Below, piece by piece: positions 12,120-24,395 of a stretch of DNA of 64,000 bases. The stretch spans positions 356,969,802 through 357,033,801 of the forward strand of contig CM068374.1 in the NCBI GenBank assembly GCA_034769895.1, in the 5' to 3' direction. This DNA is from Magicicada septendecula. Its lineage: Eukaryota; Arthropoda; Insecta; Hemiptera; Cicadidae. The notes under the pieces are model-generated. The model was not told the origin of the DNA and ran no database searches. It worked only from the letters and a program-made list of their open reading frames with translations. The position numbers and the translations under genes are program-made. Numbering within the stretch: the stretch's first letter is position 1; the number at the start of each line of letters is the position of its first letter.

Positions 12120-13082
12120 TTAAAGTTGCTTGCAGTAGTGACACTTTAGGCTTCTAATGACGCCTTGGTCCATAGGTTGCAGGACACTTGTACAGTTGGC
12201 CGGTAAGAAGACCAGATTAATGTTTGTCAAATTTAACTTTGGATGGGCTGCACAGTTGTCAACTAGAAGTAGAATTTTTCTGTTTTTTGATGACAGTTCT
12301 TTATCCCACTTTCTTAGTTCATCTTCAAAAATACTAGAAGTCATCCACGCTTTTTTGTTGGCAGTGTAACTTAAAGGAAGTTTTTTGATGTTTTTAAAAC
12401 ATCTAGGATGCAAACTTTTCCCGATAACTAAAAGTTTCCTTTTTTCGGTTCCTGTCATGTTCGCACAAACAAAAACTGTAACTCTTTGTTTAGAGAGCTT
12501 CCCACCAATGCACTTTTCATTTTTAAAATTGAAAGTCTTATCTGGAGTTAATTTATAAAAAATTTCGGCTTCATCTCCATTAAAGATGCCTTCATCTTTA
12601 TATGATCGTCTAATTTCTGGCCAAGTGTTACGCACCAAATCGCCTGTAACATTCAGATCTACGCATTTTGCCTCACCACAAATTTTTGCAAAGGAAATTG
12701 AGTGTCGGGCCTTAAGTCGATCTAGCCATCCGTTGGAGCACGTAAAATCAATACCAAACAATTTTCCGAATTCTGTAGCTTTCTCTTTCAGAATGGGTCC
12801 ACTCACAGGAATATCTGAACATCGACACTGTTTGAACCATTTCAATAATGCTGCATCCACATCACCATGTTCGCATTTCCTAATTTTTTTAATTTTTTCT
12901 CCATCTTCCTCAAATTTTTTTAAAATTTTGTCCTTGTTTTTTAAAATTGAACCTACAGTAGAATTCACTAAACCAAACTCACGGCATACATCAGCTATTT
13001 TACTTCCGCTTTCATATGATCTAATTACACGTACTTTCTCTTGAATAGACAGAACCTTTCTTTTTGTACTAGAACTTGCCAT
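12120..13082 (-). pseudogene. Tigger transposase, N-terminal 320 residues up to an in-frame stop
   Basis: Starts MASSSTKRKVLSIQEKVRVI. Residues ~6-55 form the psq/CENP-B-type N-terminal helix-turn-helix, ~70-140 the CENP-B-type second DNA-binding domain, and ~165-310 the DDE endonuclease core. The three acidic residues are visible at D170 (GDEAEIF), D275 (LLVDNCAAH) and D305 (PMDQG). The 29-residue spacing between the last two fits Tigger. A TAA stop at 12120-12122 ends this ORF. The same frame resumes six codons later with the C-terminal part at 12101, so one nonsense mutation splits an otherwise ~500-residue protein. Confidence 0.9.
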
Positions 13083-13639
13083 GATTACTATGTAAAAATG
13101 TAGACCTACGTATAAAATTCTATAAACAGTGGCTACCGAAACTTAAGTTATAAAACACACAAAAGAAACTGTCACAGTACGAGCAGATACAGAAACAATA
13201 ACAACCAAAAACAGAGACGAGACTACGTGTAAACAATACTGTACAGTAAATACTGTAACAGCGTGGTGTGAACAATAGCGTCGAGACGCGCAGTGCTACT
13301 GACCCGGTGAGAGTGGTGGGGAGACATGTCAGTCGCCAGACACCGGCTGGCACCGGCGGTCCTGTTACAGTGCTTATCGCTTGCATACAATGTATGTCTG
13401 TAGCCATGGGTGTAGCGCGCGCACATATATGCGTTTATATGAAATTTAGAGTAAAATATCTGAGAAAAAATTTTGACGCTATAACAGAGTAGTACAATAT
13501 TTAGTGACGTTAAAACCGGGAATTTTTATAATGTTAAAGATATCAGTTTGACCGGACTTATGACAAAATAACGCTACACCCGAGTTGACGTAACAGCCGA
13601 GGCTGTAATAACCAAGTTCCACTGTATTAGAAAAGCATT

Positions 13640-15480
13640 GTTTCAAATATAAATCACTTCCTATGCATGTGATTCAAAGTACATTATATTCAGAATATAT
13701 TTTGGTTATTGATTACTTTCGTGAACTAGTAATTACATAATTGGTTTCTTTGACTCCTTCTGCTTAATTTGACATACAATAGTCCATCTTTATAAAGTTT
13801 TTTTGTCAAAATTGCTATATTTATGTCATTTTGGAAATATAGGCTCAATATCTGCTTCCTGTTCTTGTCCAAACTTTTAGCCATCTTATGTGTTATAAAT
13901 ATGTTTATAATAAATATCAGATTGATATAAATCTTACCTTTCCTTAATTTCTTACAAATTTATCAATTGATAATTCTTTTAGTTATAATTCATGAATTTA
14001 CTATTCCTCCTCTGAAATTTTTAGGTATTACATTTTGCAAATGTTTTAATAATTTTATACATCTTTTTATATTATTCTTTTAAAGTATAGTTTCAGTTAT
14101 AGTAGTTGGTGATTGATCCACCTTATATAAATCTCATTAGGTTGCTTGGTTTATTTAACCTCTTTACTTAATTATAATGTTATTTGGAATTTCCTATTTG
14201 GCGTAGATTCTATTGTTTTACATATACTGGTTTTTGAATAATACTATTTCTATACCCCTTCTGACTTTTTAAAGTTAACACAATATTAAATAAAATTTCC
14301 TTATATAACTATTGGAACATGTAGCATTGTATTCCTGCTCATACTACAAAAACAATATTGAAAATTAATCATTAGTCTTTAAAGTTAGACATTTTAGTTT
14401 TAACTATTTTTAAAAATACATAACAAACATTTTACAAACTAGTATGGTATACATACAGAGACACTTTAGTCTGTATGAACACTGTTATACATAATAAACA
14501 TTCTTATAGTAATTATAATTCTTATTCTATTACCACTTTGAAATGTGGAGTTCATAGGCTTTAAACACAAACCTAATTAGCCATTTGATTTTTATTTTTT
14601 TCTGTTAAACTTAATTTAATTACAGTCCTTTCTGTTTATATTGTGTGTTATATTTTAATCTTTTGTCACAGTAATTATTCCCCATCTGCTCTCTTTATCA
14701 TTTACATTTCAAAGAATGTTTTTTGATAAAAAGTGGCCTCTTCTATGAAACATTAGAAATATTTTCACAACAATATTTCATGACAGGTCATCTCTGTAAT
14801 TATATAAAATATTAAAGTTATTTAATAGTACATAGTTAAAGTAACAGTTACACCTTTACTTGAAGTTTATTATATATAGAAATCACTTGCACTGGTACAC
14901 TTAAACTGTTGGGTCTGATTTATATTTGAGTTTTACAATATTCTAAGACCAAACCTTTAGTTATAATAGACTGTGAAGATTTGTTTATTTTATTATATAA
15001 TAACTTTAGTCGGTGCACTTCTATTTACACTACTAAACACTTTTGTTTATAATTATTTTACATTTCTATGAGGTTTTGGGGTGTTATACTTTCTTGGGGT
15101 GACATTAAAATTTGGTTCGGGGTTTGTTATTGTTAGGAATAGGTTTTTCATGGGTATTCCTCGTAGTTCTCCCATCCTACATCTTCTTTTCTTCATTTCT
15201 TCTTTCTTGGGTTTTCCAAGGTAAGTTAGTTTTATTTTGTGTCCGTTGGTTGGTTCGGGGTATCTTCTTTATTACCTGCTCCTATCCTACCTGGGTATTC
15301 TCATGATTTTATATTAGTTTCTTTGGATTTAATTTTCTTGATACTTTACTGTTGCATTTTTATGATTTAAGTTTATTTTTTTCCTTTATGGTGGTATTTT
15401 TCTTTGATGTTTAATTATTTTCATTTGATATTCGATTATTTTCCTTTGAATTTTCTTTTGAGTTAATGTAATTTAAATTT
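13640..15480. other. T-rich body of LTR copy B, no gene
   Basis: This is the continuation of X-family LTR copy B after the Tigger insertion. It contains GGGTGTTATACTTTC and TATCCTACCTGGGTAT blocks shared with copy C near 28640-28980. No coding region is supported. Confidence 0.5.
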
Positions 15481-15617
15481 ATTTATGATCATAATGGAAT
15501 TATTACTTAGTGGATTATCTGTCATGCTACAACATGTACACAAACAACATAACCACAACTCCATATAACCACATTAACAAATTATTAAATAGATTTCAAA
15601 CACGAAAAAAATAACTA

Positions 15618-17330
15618 ATGAACACAAACATGAATATATACTTCAATAGAAAATGCCAAAAACATAAATTAACACCTAAATACATTAACATAAACACAAA
15701 CAACAAAAATATGACTTCACAAAAAACAATAATACAAGCACAAAGATTATGGATACATAACGAAATTAATCAATTATACAGTAAGAAAAATAGCACAACA
15801 CTAGACATATACAAACTACGCTTAGAGCTAACAAGTGTGTTACATCCAATCACTTGGAATAATAAATACAATAACAGAAAATAAAATAAGATTTGAAAAA
15901 AAAACAAAAAGACTATTACAATCAACAAAAAACTCAACACATTAAAACAACAAAACAAAACTCAAGAACAAAAACACAAAAACAAACACACATTTTACCC
16001 TTGAACCATTAACCGTAGCAATACAGAATTTAACAAAAGAGAAACAGAATATTTAAACAATATGTCAAAAACTAACCTAACTCAAAATGCAAACAAAAAT
16101 CTAGAAAATTTAATAGTAGAAACAGAATTTGCCATTAACCTAATAAAAGACAATATACAAGAAGAAAAAAGAACAGAAGCAACACATATAATTAAAAAAA
16201 TAATCACTAGTGAAATGAAAAACAAATATAAACAAAAGAAAGACAATAAAACAATAAAAGAAATTAAAAATAAAGTAAAGAACAATAATTTAATATTAAC
16301 TAAAGCAGACAAAAGTCGAGCAACAGTAATCATTGAAAAAGTAGACTACATCAAAAAAACTGAAGACTTCATCAACAATAGTAAATGCATACAACTAAAT
16401 AAAGACCCCAACGGAAAACTATCTTAAACAAACAATAAAACTAATAAAAACAACTAAAAACATTTTCAACAATAAAAACACAGACATATACTGTATATAA
16501 ATAATAATCCAGAACCACCTAAAATGAATAGCCTAATAAAAATACACAAATTAAACAACCCAATACGTCCATTAATCAACTTCAAAAAAGCTCCTACATA
16601 CAAAATAGCAAAAATAATAGCACAAAAACTAAAAAGTAACAATCTAACAAATAACCATCATAACATAAAAAATACATACGAATTAATAGGCAAACTAAAA
16701 ATAATAAATATAAATGAAAATACATTTTTCACATCATATGATATCACAAACATGTACACCAACATCCCAGTAGAAGAAACAATAGATATAATAATAAACA
16801 AACTTAAAGAACAAAATGAAAACAAACAATATATAACCGAAATAAAAAATAGCCTCCAACTAATACTAAAACAAAATTACTTTGAATTTAATAGCAAAAT
16901 TTATCAACAACAAGAAGGTTTAGCAATGGGATCACCATTATCAAGAAATATTCCTACAACACATAGACAACAAAATACAAAATATTATAAAATCATATGA
17001 TCCAAATGGCATATGGATAAGATATGTACATGATGGGCTATATGTATCAAATAACAAAAACACAAATGCAGAGAACATACTGAAACAAATCAATAACATA
17101 CATCCTAAAATACAATTCACAGAAGAAAAAGAAAAACATAACAAAATCAACTATTTAGACATAACCATCACAAGATACAACAACCACATACAATATGCAA
17201 TATATAGAAAACCAACTTCTACTAACACCATTATACCTAACCATTCTGACCACCCACCACAACATAAAATGGCACCATTCTATTCGCTATTTAACAGAAT
17301 GTACAAAATTCCCCTAAACAAATAAGAAAC
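15618..17330 (+). pseudogene. Penelope-type reverse transcriptase, broken in several frames
   Basis: Fragments at 15618-15884, 16062-16427 and 16524-17000, continuing in another frame to ~17325, together read as the PLE N-terminal region and reverse transcriptase. Recognisable pieces are LTKADKSRATVII, MNSLIKIHKLNNPIRPL, SYDITNMYTNIPV (catalytic motif A), EGLAMGSPLS (motif B) and RYVHDGLYVSN (motif C). Motif C is normally YVDD in this family; here the first Asp is His, so this copy is catalytically dead as well as frameshifted. A frame change lies just after GSPLS (about 16940). Loss of function is seen in the sequence; the family assignment is from established PLE motif order. Confidence 0.85.
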
Positions 17331-17516
17331 TGGCAAAGAAAGAAATATAATATACCAAATTGGTTATGAAAATGGATACAATAAAAATACTGTAAACAAA
17401 ATAGAAAATAAAATCAAATATAAAATAAAAACTGAACAATTAAGAATTAATCAAATGAACAACACATAAATAACAACAACAAAAAATGGGCCACATTCAC
17501 ATACATAAATAATAAA

Positions 17517-17951
17517 ATGATAAAACTAACAAAACTATTTAAAAACACAGATATAAAAATAGCATACAAAACTAATAAAAATAATTTACAAAAACTAAAT
17601 AGCCCACACAACAAAGATAATACAAGAACTAACGGTATATACAAAATTGAATGCCAAAATTGCAATAAATGTTACGTAGGACAAACAAAAAAACAGCTGA
17701 AAAAACGTTATTATGAACACCTAAATGCATACAAAAAACCAGAAATATATAAATCCAATTTAGCCACACATGCAATAAACACAGGACATGAATTTCCAGA
17801 CATAACCAATGTAACACTAATAAAACATATACCACACAAAGGCACCATAATGAACATTTGGGAAAATTTACAAATATATAAACATAAAACACAAAACAAA
17901 CTAATACCTGAACAAATACAAATCAATACAAAACATGACACAATATTCTAA
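17517..17951 (+). pseudogene. GIY-YIG endonuclease domain of the Penelope-like element
   Basis: A 144-residue open segment containing GIYKIECQNCNKCYVGQTKK, the GIY-YIG signature with the CxxC insertion typical of Penelope endonucleases. It is followed by KKRYYEH and ATHAINTGHEF, which contribute the conserved Arg, His and Glu region. In PLEs this domain follows the reverse transcriptase and nicks the target. It would normally be fused to the reverse transcriptase; here the link is broken by stops between ~17330 and 17517. Confidence 0.85.
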
Positions 17952-18069
17952 GCACTCAACATCGAAAATACACAAAAACAAACACATACACCACAATCAC
18001 ACATAATAAAACCAATTTGAAGTACCAGAAGCCAACAGGAAGCCACAATAATAATAGTCAACCAACAAC

Positions 18070-18141
18070 ACATATGTACTTCACCAGACACAAAAACCGG
18101 AAGGCTGAGGATGGGTACAAGATGGTACCTGAAACATGTTC
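18070..18141 (+). ncRNA. Hammerhead ribozyme motif in Penelope copy 1
   Basis: Stem III pairs ACATATGT (18070-18077) with the strand after the core (ACATGTT, 18134-18140). A at 18078 follows GT as the expected cleavage nucleotide. Stem I is CTTC (18079-18082) with GAAG (18100-18103). The core CTGAGGA is at 18105-18111. Stem II is GGTAC/GTACC with loop AAGATG, plus a G-T wobble at its base. GAAAC is at 18131-18135. All invariant hammerhead residues are present. Confidence 0.8.
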
Positions 18142-18234
18142 CTAATAAGGAAAAAAAGGTATATATTGAAGTAAATTTATTTATAAATATTAAATGTATT
18201 ATATACATTAAGAAACGGACTGTAGCAGAAAGTT

Positions 18235-18239
<5 letters not shown>

Positions 18240-18291
<52 letters not shown>
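18240..18291. repeat. (TG)n microsatellite
   Basis: About 50 bp of pure GT repeat joins the Penelope 3' tail to the TGTAAC start of LTR copy C. Confidence 0.95.
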
Positions 18292-18292
<1 letters not shown>

Positions 18293-18433
18293 GTAACAAA
18301 ATAATAAATGGTGTTTACAAAAAAGAAATGTTTGTTTTTTGAAAATTTAATTTAATTGTTTTATTTGTTTAATTATTTAGTAATTAATTTTCGTTATGTA
18401 TTGGTGTAAAATTTTAAATCTGTTATTACTGTT

Positions 18434-18953
18434 TGGACAGTAGTGTGGTAATTTTCGCATTCATAGGTTGGCTAATCTGTACTTTCTGAAATTGTGCTTA
18501 TCACGTTTTTACAACGATACAGTTCTCCGAGTTGCGGCTGGTGGCAGACGTCAATATGTTTGGTTTGCTGCCTGTTCTGTCTTTTTCACTTTTCTTGTTG
18601 TCGCAACAATTATTTAGGCCTTAGGACTCAACGTTTTTTCGATGTAATCTGAGTATCGCACATTTGCGCCTCATCTACTATGTAGCTTTCTTAACGACTC
18701 GGTTTATTCAAAATTAAAATCTTTTCAGACTTAGCCAATCTCAACACTATGATTTAAATGTACAACAAAAACTTAATAAATGTATTAAATACAGTCCACT
18801 ATCGTCATCATTCTGCATCCTGGCAATAGCACCACAAACATCATTCTTCCTAACAGAACATTTTTTGGTACACATGTGCCGACACTAACATTTTCCGGTC
18901 CACTCGGACCGGACTTCAACATTTTTTTGGTCCACTCGGACCGGATCTTAACA
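18434..18953 (+). repeat. BEL 5' LTR (520 bp)
   Basis: TGGACAG...CTTAACA, nearly identical to 25747-26261. Its end carries two tandem GGTCCACTCGGACCGG palindromic blocks. Downstream (18954 on) a GTGCCAGGATTCG stretch resembles the complement of a tRNA T-arm and may be the primer-binding site, but I cannot assign the tRNA. Confidence 0.93.
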
Positions 18954-19276
18954 TTTTTTTCGTCGCTCCGTGCCAGGATTCGTCATTCATCTTTTGCAAC
19001 TTATTACAGCGGTTTTCATCATTTTTCTGCCCCAATTTCTGGCCATCACGAGCGAGTCAGCATATTCGCTGATCCGACCGTGTCGGGACTTAGTCAACAT
19101 TTCTTTCGTCGCCATTGAGCCTCGTGACGACATCACTGCAAGACCATCCATGTGCTAGCGTCTACACTCCAGTTTAAGCAGTCATCTCTCCGGTCTGTGT
19201 GTTTGCCATCTTCTCCACGGCCTCGACGCTCCAGGACATCGCATACCAGGTACCACATCATTAACAGGTGCGTACA

Positions 19277-20446
19277 ATGGCTGAAGAAGGCCTCAAAGTG
19301 TTGGTCAGAAAGAGAGGCAGCTTAAAGTCTGCCATAGTGCGAATTAATTCAGCTATCATTAACTTTGATAAAAACACTGATACATAACATTTTTTAATGG
19401 TTAGACTCGAAAGTCTAAAAGGTTTGGCAACAAAATACGATGAGGTACAGTCTGAAATTGAACTCATTTCTAAAGACATAAACGCTGCTCAAGAAGACCG
19501 AGTTGAGGTTGAAGAGCTGTTATATTCAACAGAAGCCAATATCTTGCAATTGATACAAACCTTCAACGTTCAGACTGTATCTCCAGTATTAACAAACAAC
19601 ATGCAATTAAAACCGATAAGTTTGCCCTGCTTCACAGGCAATATCTTAGAATGGCAGCACGTTTATTCAATATTTCTGGACTTGGTGCACACCAGATCTG
19701 ATTTAACGTCAGTGCAGAAATTACATTATTTGTATTCGTCTCTGAAAAATGAGCCGCTAGATTTAATTAAGGCATTACCTATTTGTAACGAAAACTACTC
19801 GATAGCGTTGAGTTTGCTGTTCGCTAGATATGACAACAAGTTCATACTAGCTAAGTATTATATTCAAAATTTGCTTGAAGTAAAGTCAACCATTAAGGAT
19901 TCTGTCCAAAGTTTGGCAGAATTCATAAATACAATAACGTCTTCCGTTAATTCACTGGCGGCCATGCAACTGTCAGTGGATTCATTCGAGCTTATCACTG
20001 TACAATTATTGTCAGCAAAACTGGATCATACCACGTTTAAATTATGGAAGGAGTCTATAGACCCCGATAATCTTCCTAAGTTTCAAAGCTTCAGTCAGTT
20101 TTTAAACGCACGTAGACAGTTGCTAGAAAATACACTGCCTATCGATGCCAGACAGCAGCTCAACAAGCTAACTTTAAGATTCAGTAATAAATCTGACAAA
20201 CGTAAATCACGAAACTCTGCTGGCAGCACTGCATTTAAAAGTTATCACTCAGCTTCAAATAAGTATTTATGCTTATGCTGTAAATCTAGTCATCCAATTT
20301 ACATGTGTGACAAATTTCGTGCATTAAGCACATCAGAACGAGGGCAATTTATATTAAATCATAAACTCTGTACAAATTGTTTAAGACCAGATCATTTCTC
20401 ATCTAATTGTAAGATCAAACAATCATGTAAGATCTGTTCAAAATGA
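19277..20446 (+). pseudogene. gag: BEL gag with one premature stop
   Basis: The likely start is ATG at 19277 (MAEEGLKVLVRKRGSLKSA). It is in frame with the long open segment from 19397 but interrupted by TAA at 19385-19387. The central part (FTGNILEWQHVYSIFLDLVH) is the DUF1759 Gag domain typical of BEL elements. The C-terminus has paired zinc-knuckle-like Cys/His clusters (CLCCKSSHPIYMC, CTNCLRPDHFSSNC). It ends at TGA 20444-20446, but the frame continues in-family for another ~20 codons to a TAA at about 20504, so these stops are probably mutations in a single gag-pro-pol frame. Confidence 0.88.
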
Positions 20447-23400
20447 CTCCATACATTGCTACACATAAATAATGTGTCAAAACCAGTTTCTGCCAGCAGC
20501 AGCAACTAATGTTCACTTAAATTACAATCTACAAACAATGTTCTCTTGTCAACAGCAATTGTGTTTGTCATTGACCGGGCTGGCAACAGACAACCCGCAA
20601 GAGTTCTATTGGATGCGGGGTCACAAATAAATTTTTGTACGGAATCATTTGCTAAGAAATTACGGCTTAACTTGACTAAATCTAACATACCGATTACAGG
20701 TATAAATAATGCCGCTTGCTGTGCCACTAATTTGGCGTCTATACGCATTATTTCACGCTAATCAAAGATTTAGTTTCCAAGCAACATGCGCGGTCTTATC
20801 TGCATTAACCCATAAACTGCCAGCACAATCTTTCGACATAAATCAGTTTAATGTCCCAGATAACGTTTTCCTCGCCGATCCGCATTTCAACATATCAGCT
20901 GATATCGACATACTTTTAGGAGCGCAATTTTATTTAGATTTAATTTTACCTAACAAATATGTACGCGGTTCTCATTTCCCTATTATACAAGAAACAAAGT
21001 TAGGCTACATTTTTGTAGGCAATCTGCCCAAACACTGCCGTCATAAGGGTCCTGCTGTCTCGTTCCTGGCTAGGAACAACGACAGTCAAATTCTGGCGTC
21101 TCTCGAGAAATTTTGGGAGACCAAAACTATCCCTGATGATGCACCCATTAGTAACGATACAGCTTGTGAGGAGCATTTCGTTAAGTCTACTCATCGCAAT
21201 GAGGAGGGTAGGTTCGTTGTTTCGCTACCATTTAAGTCTGACAATCCCCAGTTGGTTGAGTCCTATGCTAGCGCTGAAGCGAAATTCTTGAGTTTAGAAC
21301 ACCGGTTCATGCGTGATTCTAAGCTTGCACGCGAATACGCAAACTTTATTCAGGAGTATAAGGATCTTGGCCACATGACGCTTGTCGACGGTTGCTCTAT
21401 CAATTCCGGGGTTTCAAATACCTACTATCTGCCTCACCTACTATCTTTAAACATTCTAGCTCTACGACAAAACTTCGCGTCGTTTTTGACGGCTCGTCCA
21501 AAACTACCAATGGCCTTTCTCTCAATGATGTTTTGCTGGTAGGCCCAAACGTCCAACAAGACCTTTTTTCTATTCTCTTGTGATTTCGTATGCACAACTA
21601 TGTGCTCATCGTCGACATCGAGAAGATGTATCGAAACATTCTGGTATCTGATAAGGATTGTCATTATCAACGTATTCTGTGTCGTAACTCTTCACTCGAA
21701 CAGTTTAAACATTTTGTATTGCGAACTGTAACATACGGTACTGCTAGTGCTTCGTTTTTGGCTACTCGCTGTCTTAATCAGATTGGTAAGGATCATGAAG
21801 CTTCTTTTCCTGACGCTGCATCAGCTATAATTAATGATTTCTATGTTGATGATTTGTTAACCAGTGCAGACACCATTTCTGATCTGAACAAGTTGAAATC
21901 TTACTTAGGTACGTTGTTGAGACAATACGGCCTCACTCTGCATAAATGGGCATCAAATGAACCCAAGGTGGTCGCTGATCACGATAATTTATCACTCCCT
22001 TTAAACAAACAAGGTAATGTGCGTACCTTGGGCATTCTCTGGAATAACACTACAGATTCATTTTTGTTTGACATCAAATCATTCCCAGTTGAATCAAGCA
22101 TCTCTAAGAGGAAAATCCTATCGATTATCGGAGGTATATACGACCCACTCGGACTCGTCGGTCCCATTGTTTTCCTGTACAAACAGTTTATGCAGCAACT
22201 CTGGCTGTGCAATCTTGGTTGGGATGAGCCAATCTCCGGGCAATTACACTTGCATTGGCATTCATTATGCGATAAATTATGTCTGATCGGTAAAATTATT
22301 GTCCCACGTTCTATTCGCTGCAAGTCTAAAGCTAAGATAGTTGTATTACATGGGTTTTCGGATGCTTCTGAAAGGGGATATGGGTGTTGTGTTTACATTA
22401 GAGTCATTTATCAAGATTCATCGGCCTCTTGTCACCTTCTGTGTTCTAAATCTCGCGTAGCCCCCCTACGACAGGTGTCATTACCTCGCATTGAACTCTG
22501 CGCTTGCTTGTTGTTATCGCGACTCTTATTTAAGGTCGCCCCTGCTCTTCATTCCTTTATCAATAGTGTTCACCTGTATTCTGACTCCATGGTGTCCCTT
22601 TACTGGATTCATGCCCAGTCTTCTAGGTGGAAGACCTACGTCGCTAATCGTGTTGCCGAAATTCAGCGTCTTAGTGAAGCCTACACATGGCATCACATCA
22701 ATTCACAACATAATCCCGTTGACATTATTTCTAGGGGATGTCACCCCGACGTTTTGCGCGATTGTTCGCTTTGGTGGCATGGTCCTGCTTGTTTGTCTCA
22801 ATCTTCCGAGTCCAATATTTTTCCACCATTTTTACCTTCTAATCTGTCGTCTCCTGAATTCACTGCGGAGGAGAAACAAACCCCCAAACTTTCTTTAATG
22901 TCTACCTTAGCCATTGATCTTTCAAAGGACTTTTCTTCGTTGCACTGTCTGACTCGCGTATACGCTTACTGCTTTCGATTCATCAAAAATATTAGACTCT
23001 CCAGGGCTGAGAAAATGTCGGGCGCTCTTACCCCCATTGAAATTCATTCCACTCTTAATTTTTTCATAAAACAATCTCAGTCGATCCACTTCGCTGCTGA
23101 GCTTAATTTTCTTCGTAATGGGTCTTCTGTTTCTGTCAGGAGCAAATTGTCTTCTCTGGACCCGTTTCTTGATGAGTGTGGCGTCATACACGTCGGCGGA
23201 CGCTTACAGCAGTCGCAACTACCTTATGACAATAAGCATCCCATTGTCTTGCATCCATCGGCTCATATCACTCGCCTTATTATTGAACGCGAACACATTC
23301 GTCTACTCCACGCTGGTGCTCAACTCGTGCATCACTCACTTCGTCAACGGTGGTGGATCATTAACGCCAAGATAGTCATTCGCTCCATCATTCGTAGATG

Positions 23401-24395
23401 CGTCAAGTGTCTTAGGTTTAGTGCCAAACATCAGGTTCAGAGGCTTGGTATTTTGCCATCTCCTAGAGTCACTCCTTCGCGGCCGTTTCTATTCTGCACA
23501 GTTGATTATGGTGGTCCCTTCATGATTCGTCATGGCGGGCAGAAATCTAGGACTCTGTCAAAATTGTATGTGTCTTTGTTCATCTGCTTGGCAACCAGGG
23601 CCATTCATTTGGAATTGGTTTCCGACCTTACAGCCAACGCGTTTATAGCTGCCTTACGTCGTTTCATGGCCCGTAGGGGCATACCCAGCCAGTTATATTC
23701 TGATAATGGCACGAACTTTAGGAAGGCTCGCAATGTTTTGCATGACCTTTACAATCTTTGGCATAATAAGGATGCCACCTCATCAATCCAATTCTTTACG
23801 ACCTCTCATGGTCATTTATTCCGCCCTCATCACCTCATTTTGGTGGTCTTTGGGAGAGCGGTATAATGAGTTTAAAGTATCATCTGCGCCGCGTGGTAGG
23901 CAAGTCTATGCTCACCTTCGAGGAGTTTACGACGGTTTTGTCTCAGATAGAGGCATGTCTAAACTCACGTCCATTATTTGCCGTTTCATCGGATGTAAAT
24001 GATCCGGTGCCACTTACACCTGGCCATTTTTTGATTTGCGCACCATTAACGGCGATACCTGACCAGACTTATCTCACGTTCCCATCTCTCGTCTTGGACG
24101 TTGGCAACTTCTCCAGAAGTTTGTCCAAGTCATTTGGAAAGCTTGGTCTCGCGACTACTTACATCAATTACAACGTCACAAATGGAAATTCGCCAAAGAT
24201 AACGTTTCCACTGGTGACCTGGTTTTACTGATTGAGGATAACTTACCTCCATTAGCGTGGAAATTTGGTGTAATTACTGCCACATTTCCCGGCCCAGACA
24301 ACTTAATTAGAGTAGTAGACATTCGCACGCCTACTGGTATTTTTCGGAGACCAGTTCATAATCTATGTTTGTTGCCAGCGCGGGACGAGGCTTAG
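20447..24395 (+). pseudogene. pol: BEL pol (protease, RT, RNase H, integrase), several frameshifts
   Basis: The protease region has VLLDAGSQINF near 20620 (DAG in the usual DTG/DSG position). The frame shifts by +1 near 20757 and returns near 21430. A TGA lies at 21581-21583. From 21590 a 758-residue open segment carries the reverse transcriptase with YVDD at 21842-21853, RNase H, and an integrase zinc-binding and core region (TVDYGGPF, YSDNGTNF). A frameshift near 23850 and another near 24090 precede the C-terminal domain, which ends at TAG 24393-24395. Each domain is recognisable and in BEL order, but the polyprotein cannot be made from this copy. Confidence 0.9.

Larger units (their letters stand above)
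11311..13624 (-). mobile_element. Tigger-type (pogo superfamily) DNA transposon
   Basis: A 2.3-kb element with terminal inverted repeats: CAGTGGAACTTGGTTAT at the left and its complement ATAACCAAGTTCCACTG at the right. It is flanked by TA dinucleotides (11309-11310 and 13625-13626), the expected target duplication. It encodes a Tigger transposase on the minus strand, complete apart from one stop codon. It inserted into LTR copy B. The clean termini and single visible lesion suggest fairly recent insertion. Confidence 0.9.
9437..15531 (-). repeat. X-family LTR, copy B (right), interrupted by a Tigger element
   Basis: The right end (CTGTCATGCTACA at 15531) matches the right ends of copies A and C. 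The interior shares the GGTTCTTTGAAC block (about 10600), the YY1-like site (10791) and the GTCCTGG...GTGTTCTGTG block with copies A and C. The left edge at 9437 is tentative. The copy is lengthened by a ~100-bp tandem array (10045-10535) and by the Tigger insertion at 11311-13624. No retroelement ORF is present. T-rich low-complexity stretches produce spurious hydrophobic ORFs. Confidence 0.45.
15532..18239 (+). mobile_element. Penelope-like element (copy 1), decayed
   Basis: Contains, in order, Penelope-type reverse transcriptase fragments, a GIY-YIG endonuclease and a 3' region with a hammerhead ribozyme. It ends TGTAGCAGAAAGT followed by a few bases and a (TG)n tract. The copy begins right at the end of LTR copy B and is probably 5'-truncated. 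Codons are extremely A-rich (Asn/Lys/Ile). Confidence 0.85.

Noticed and set aside
12586..13044. 152-codon + strand ORF
   Set aside because: It is the antisense shadow of the Tigger transposase.
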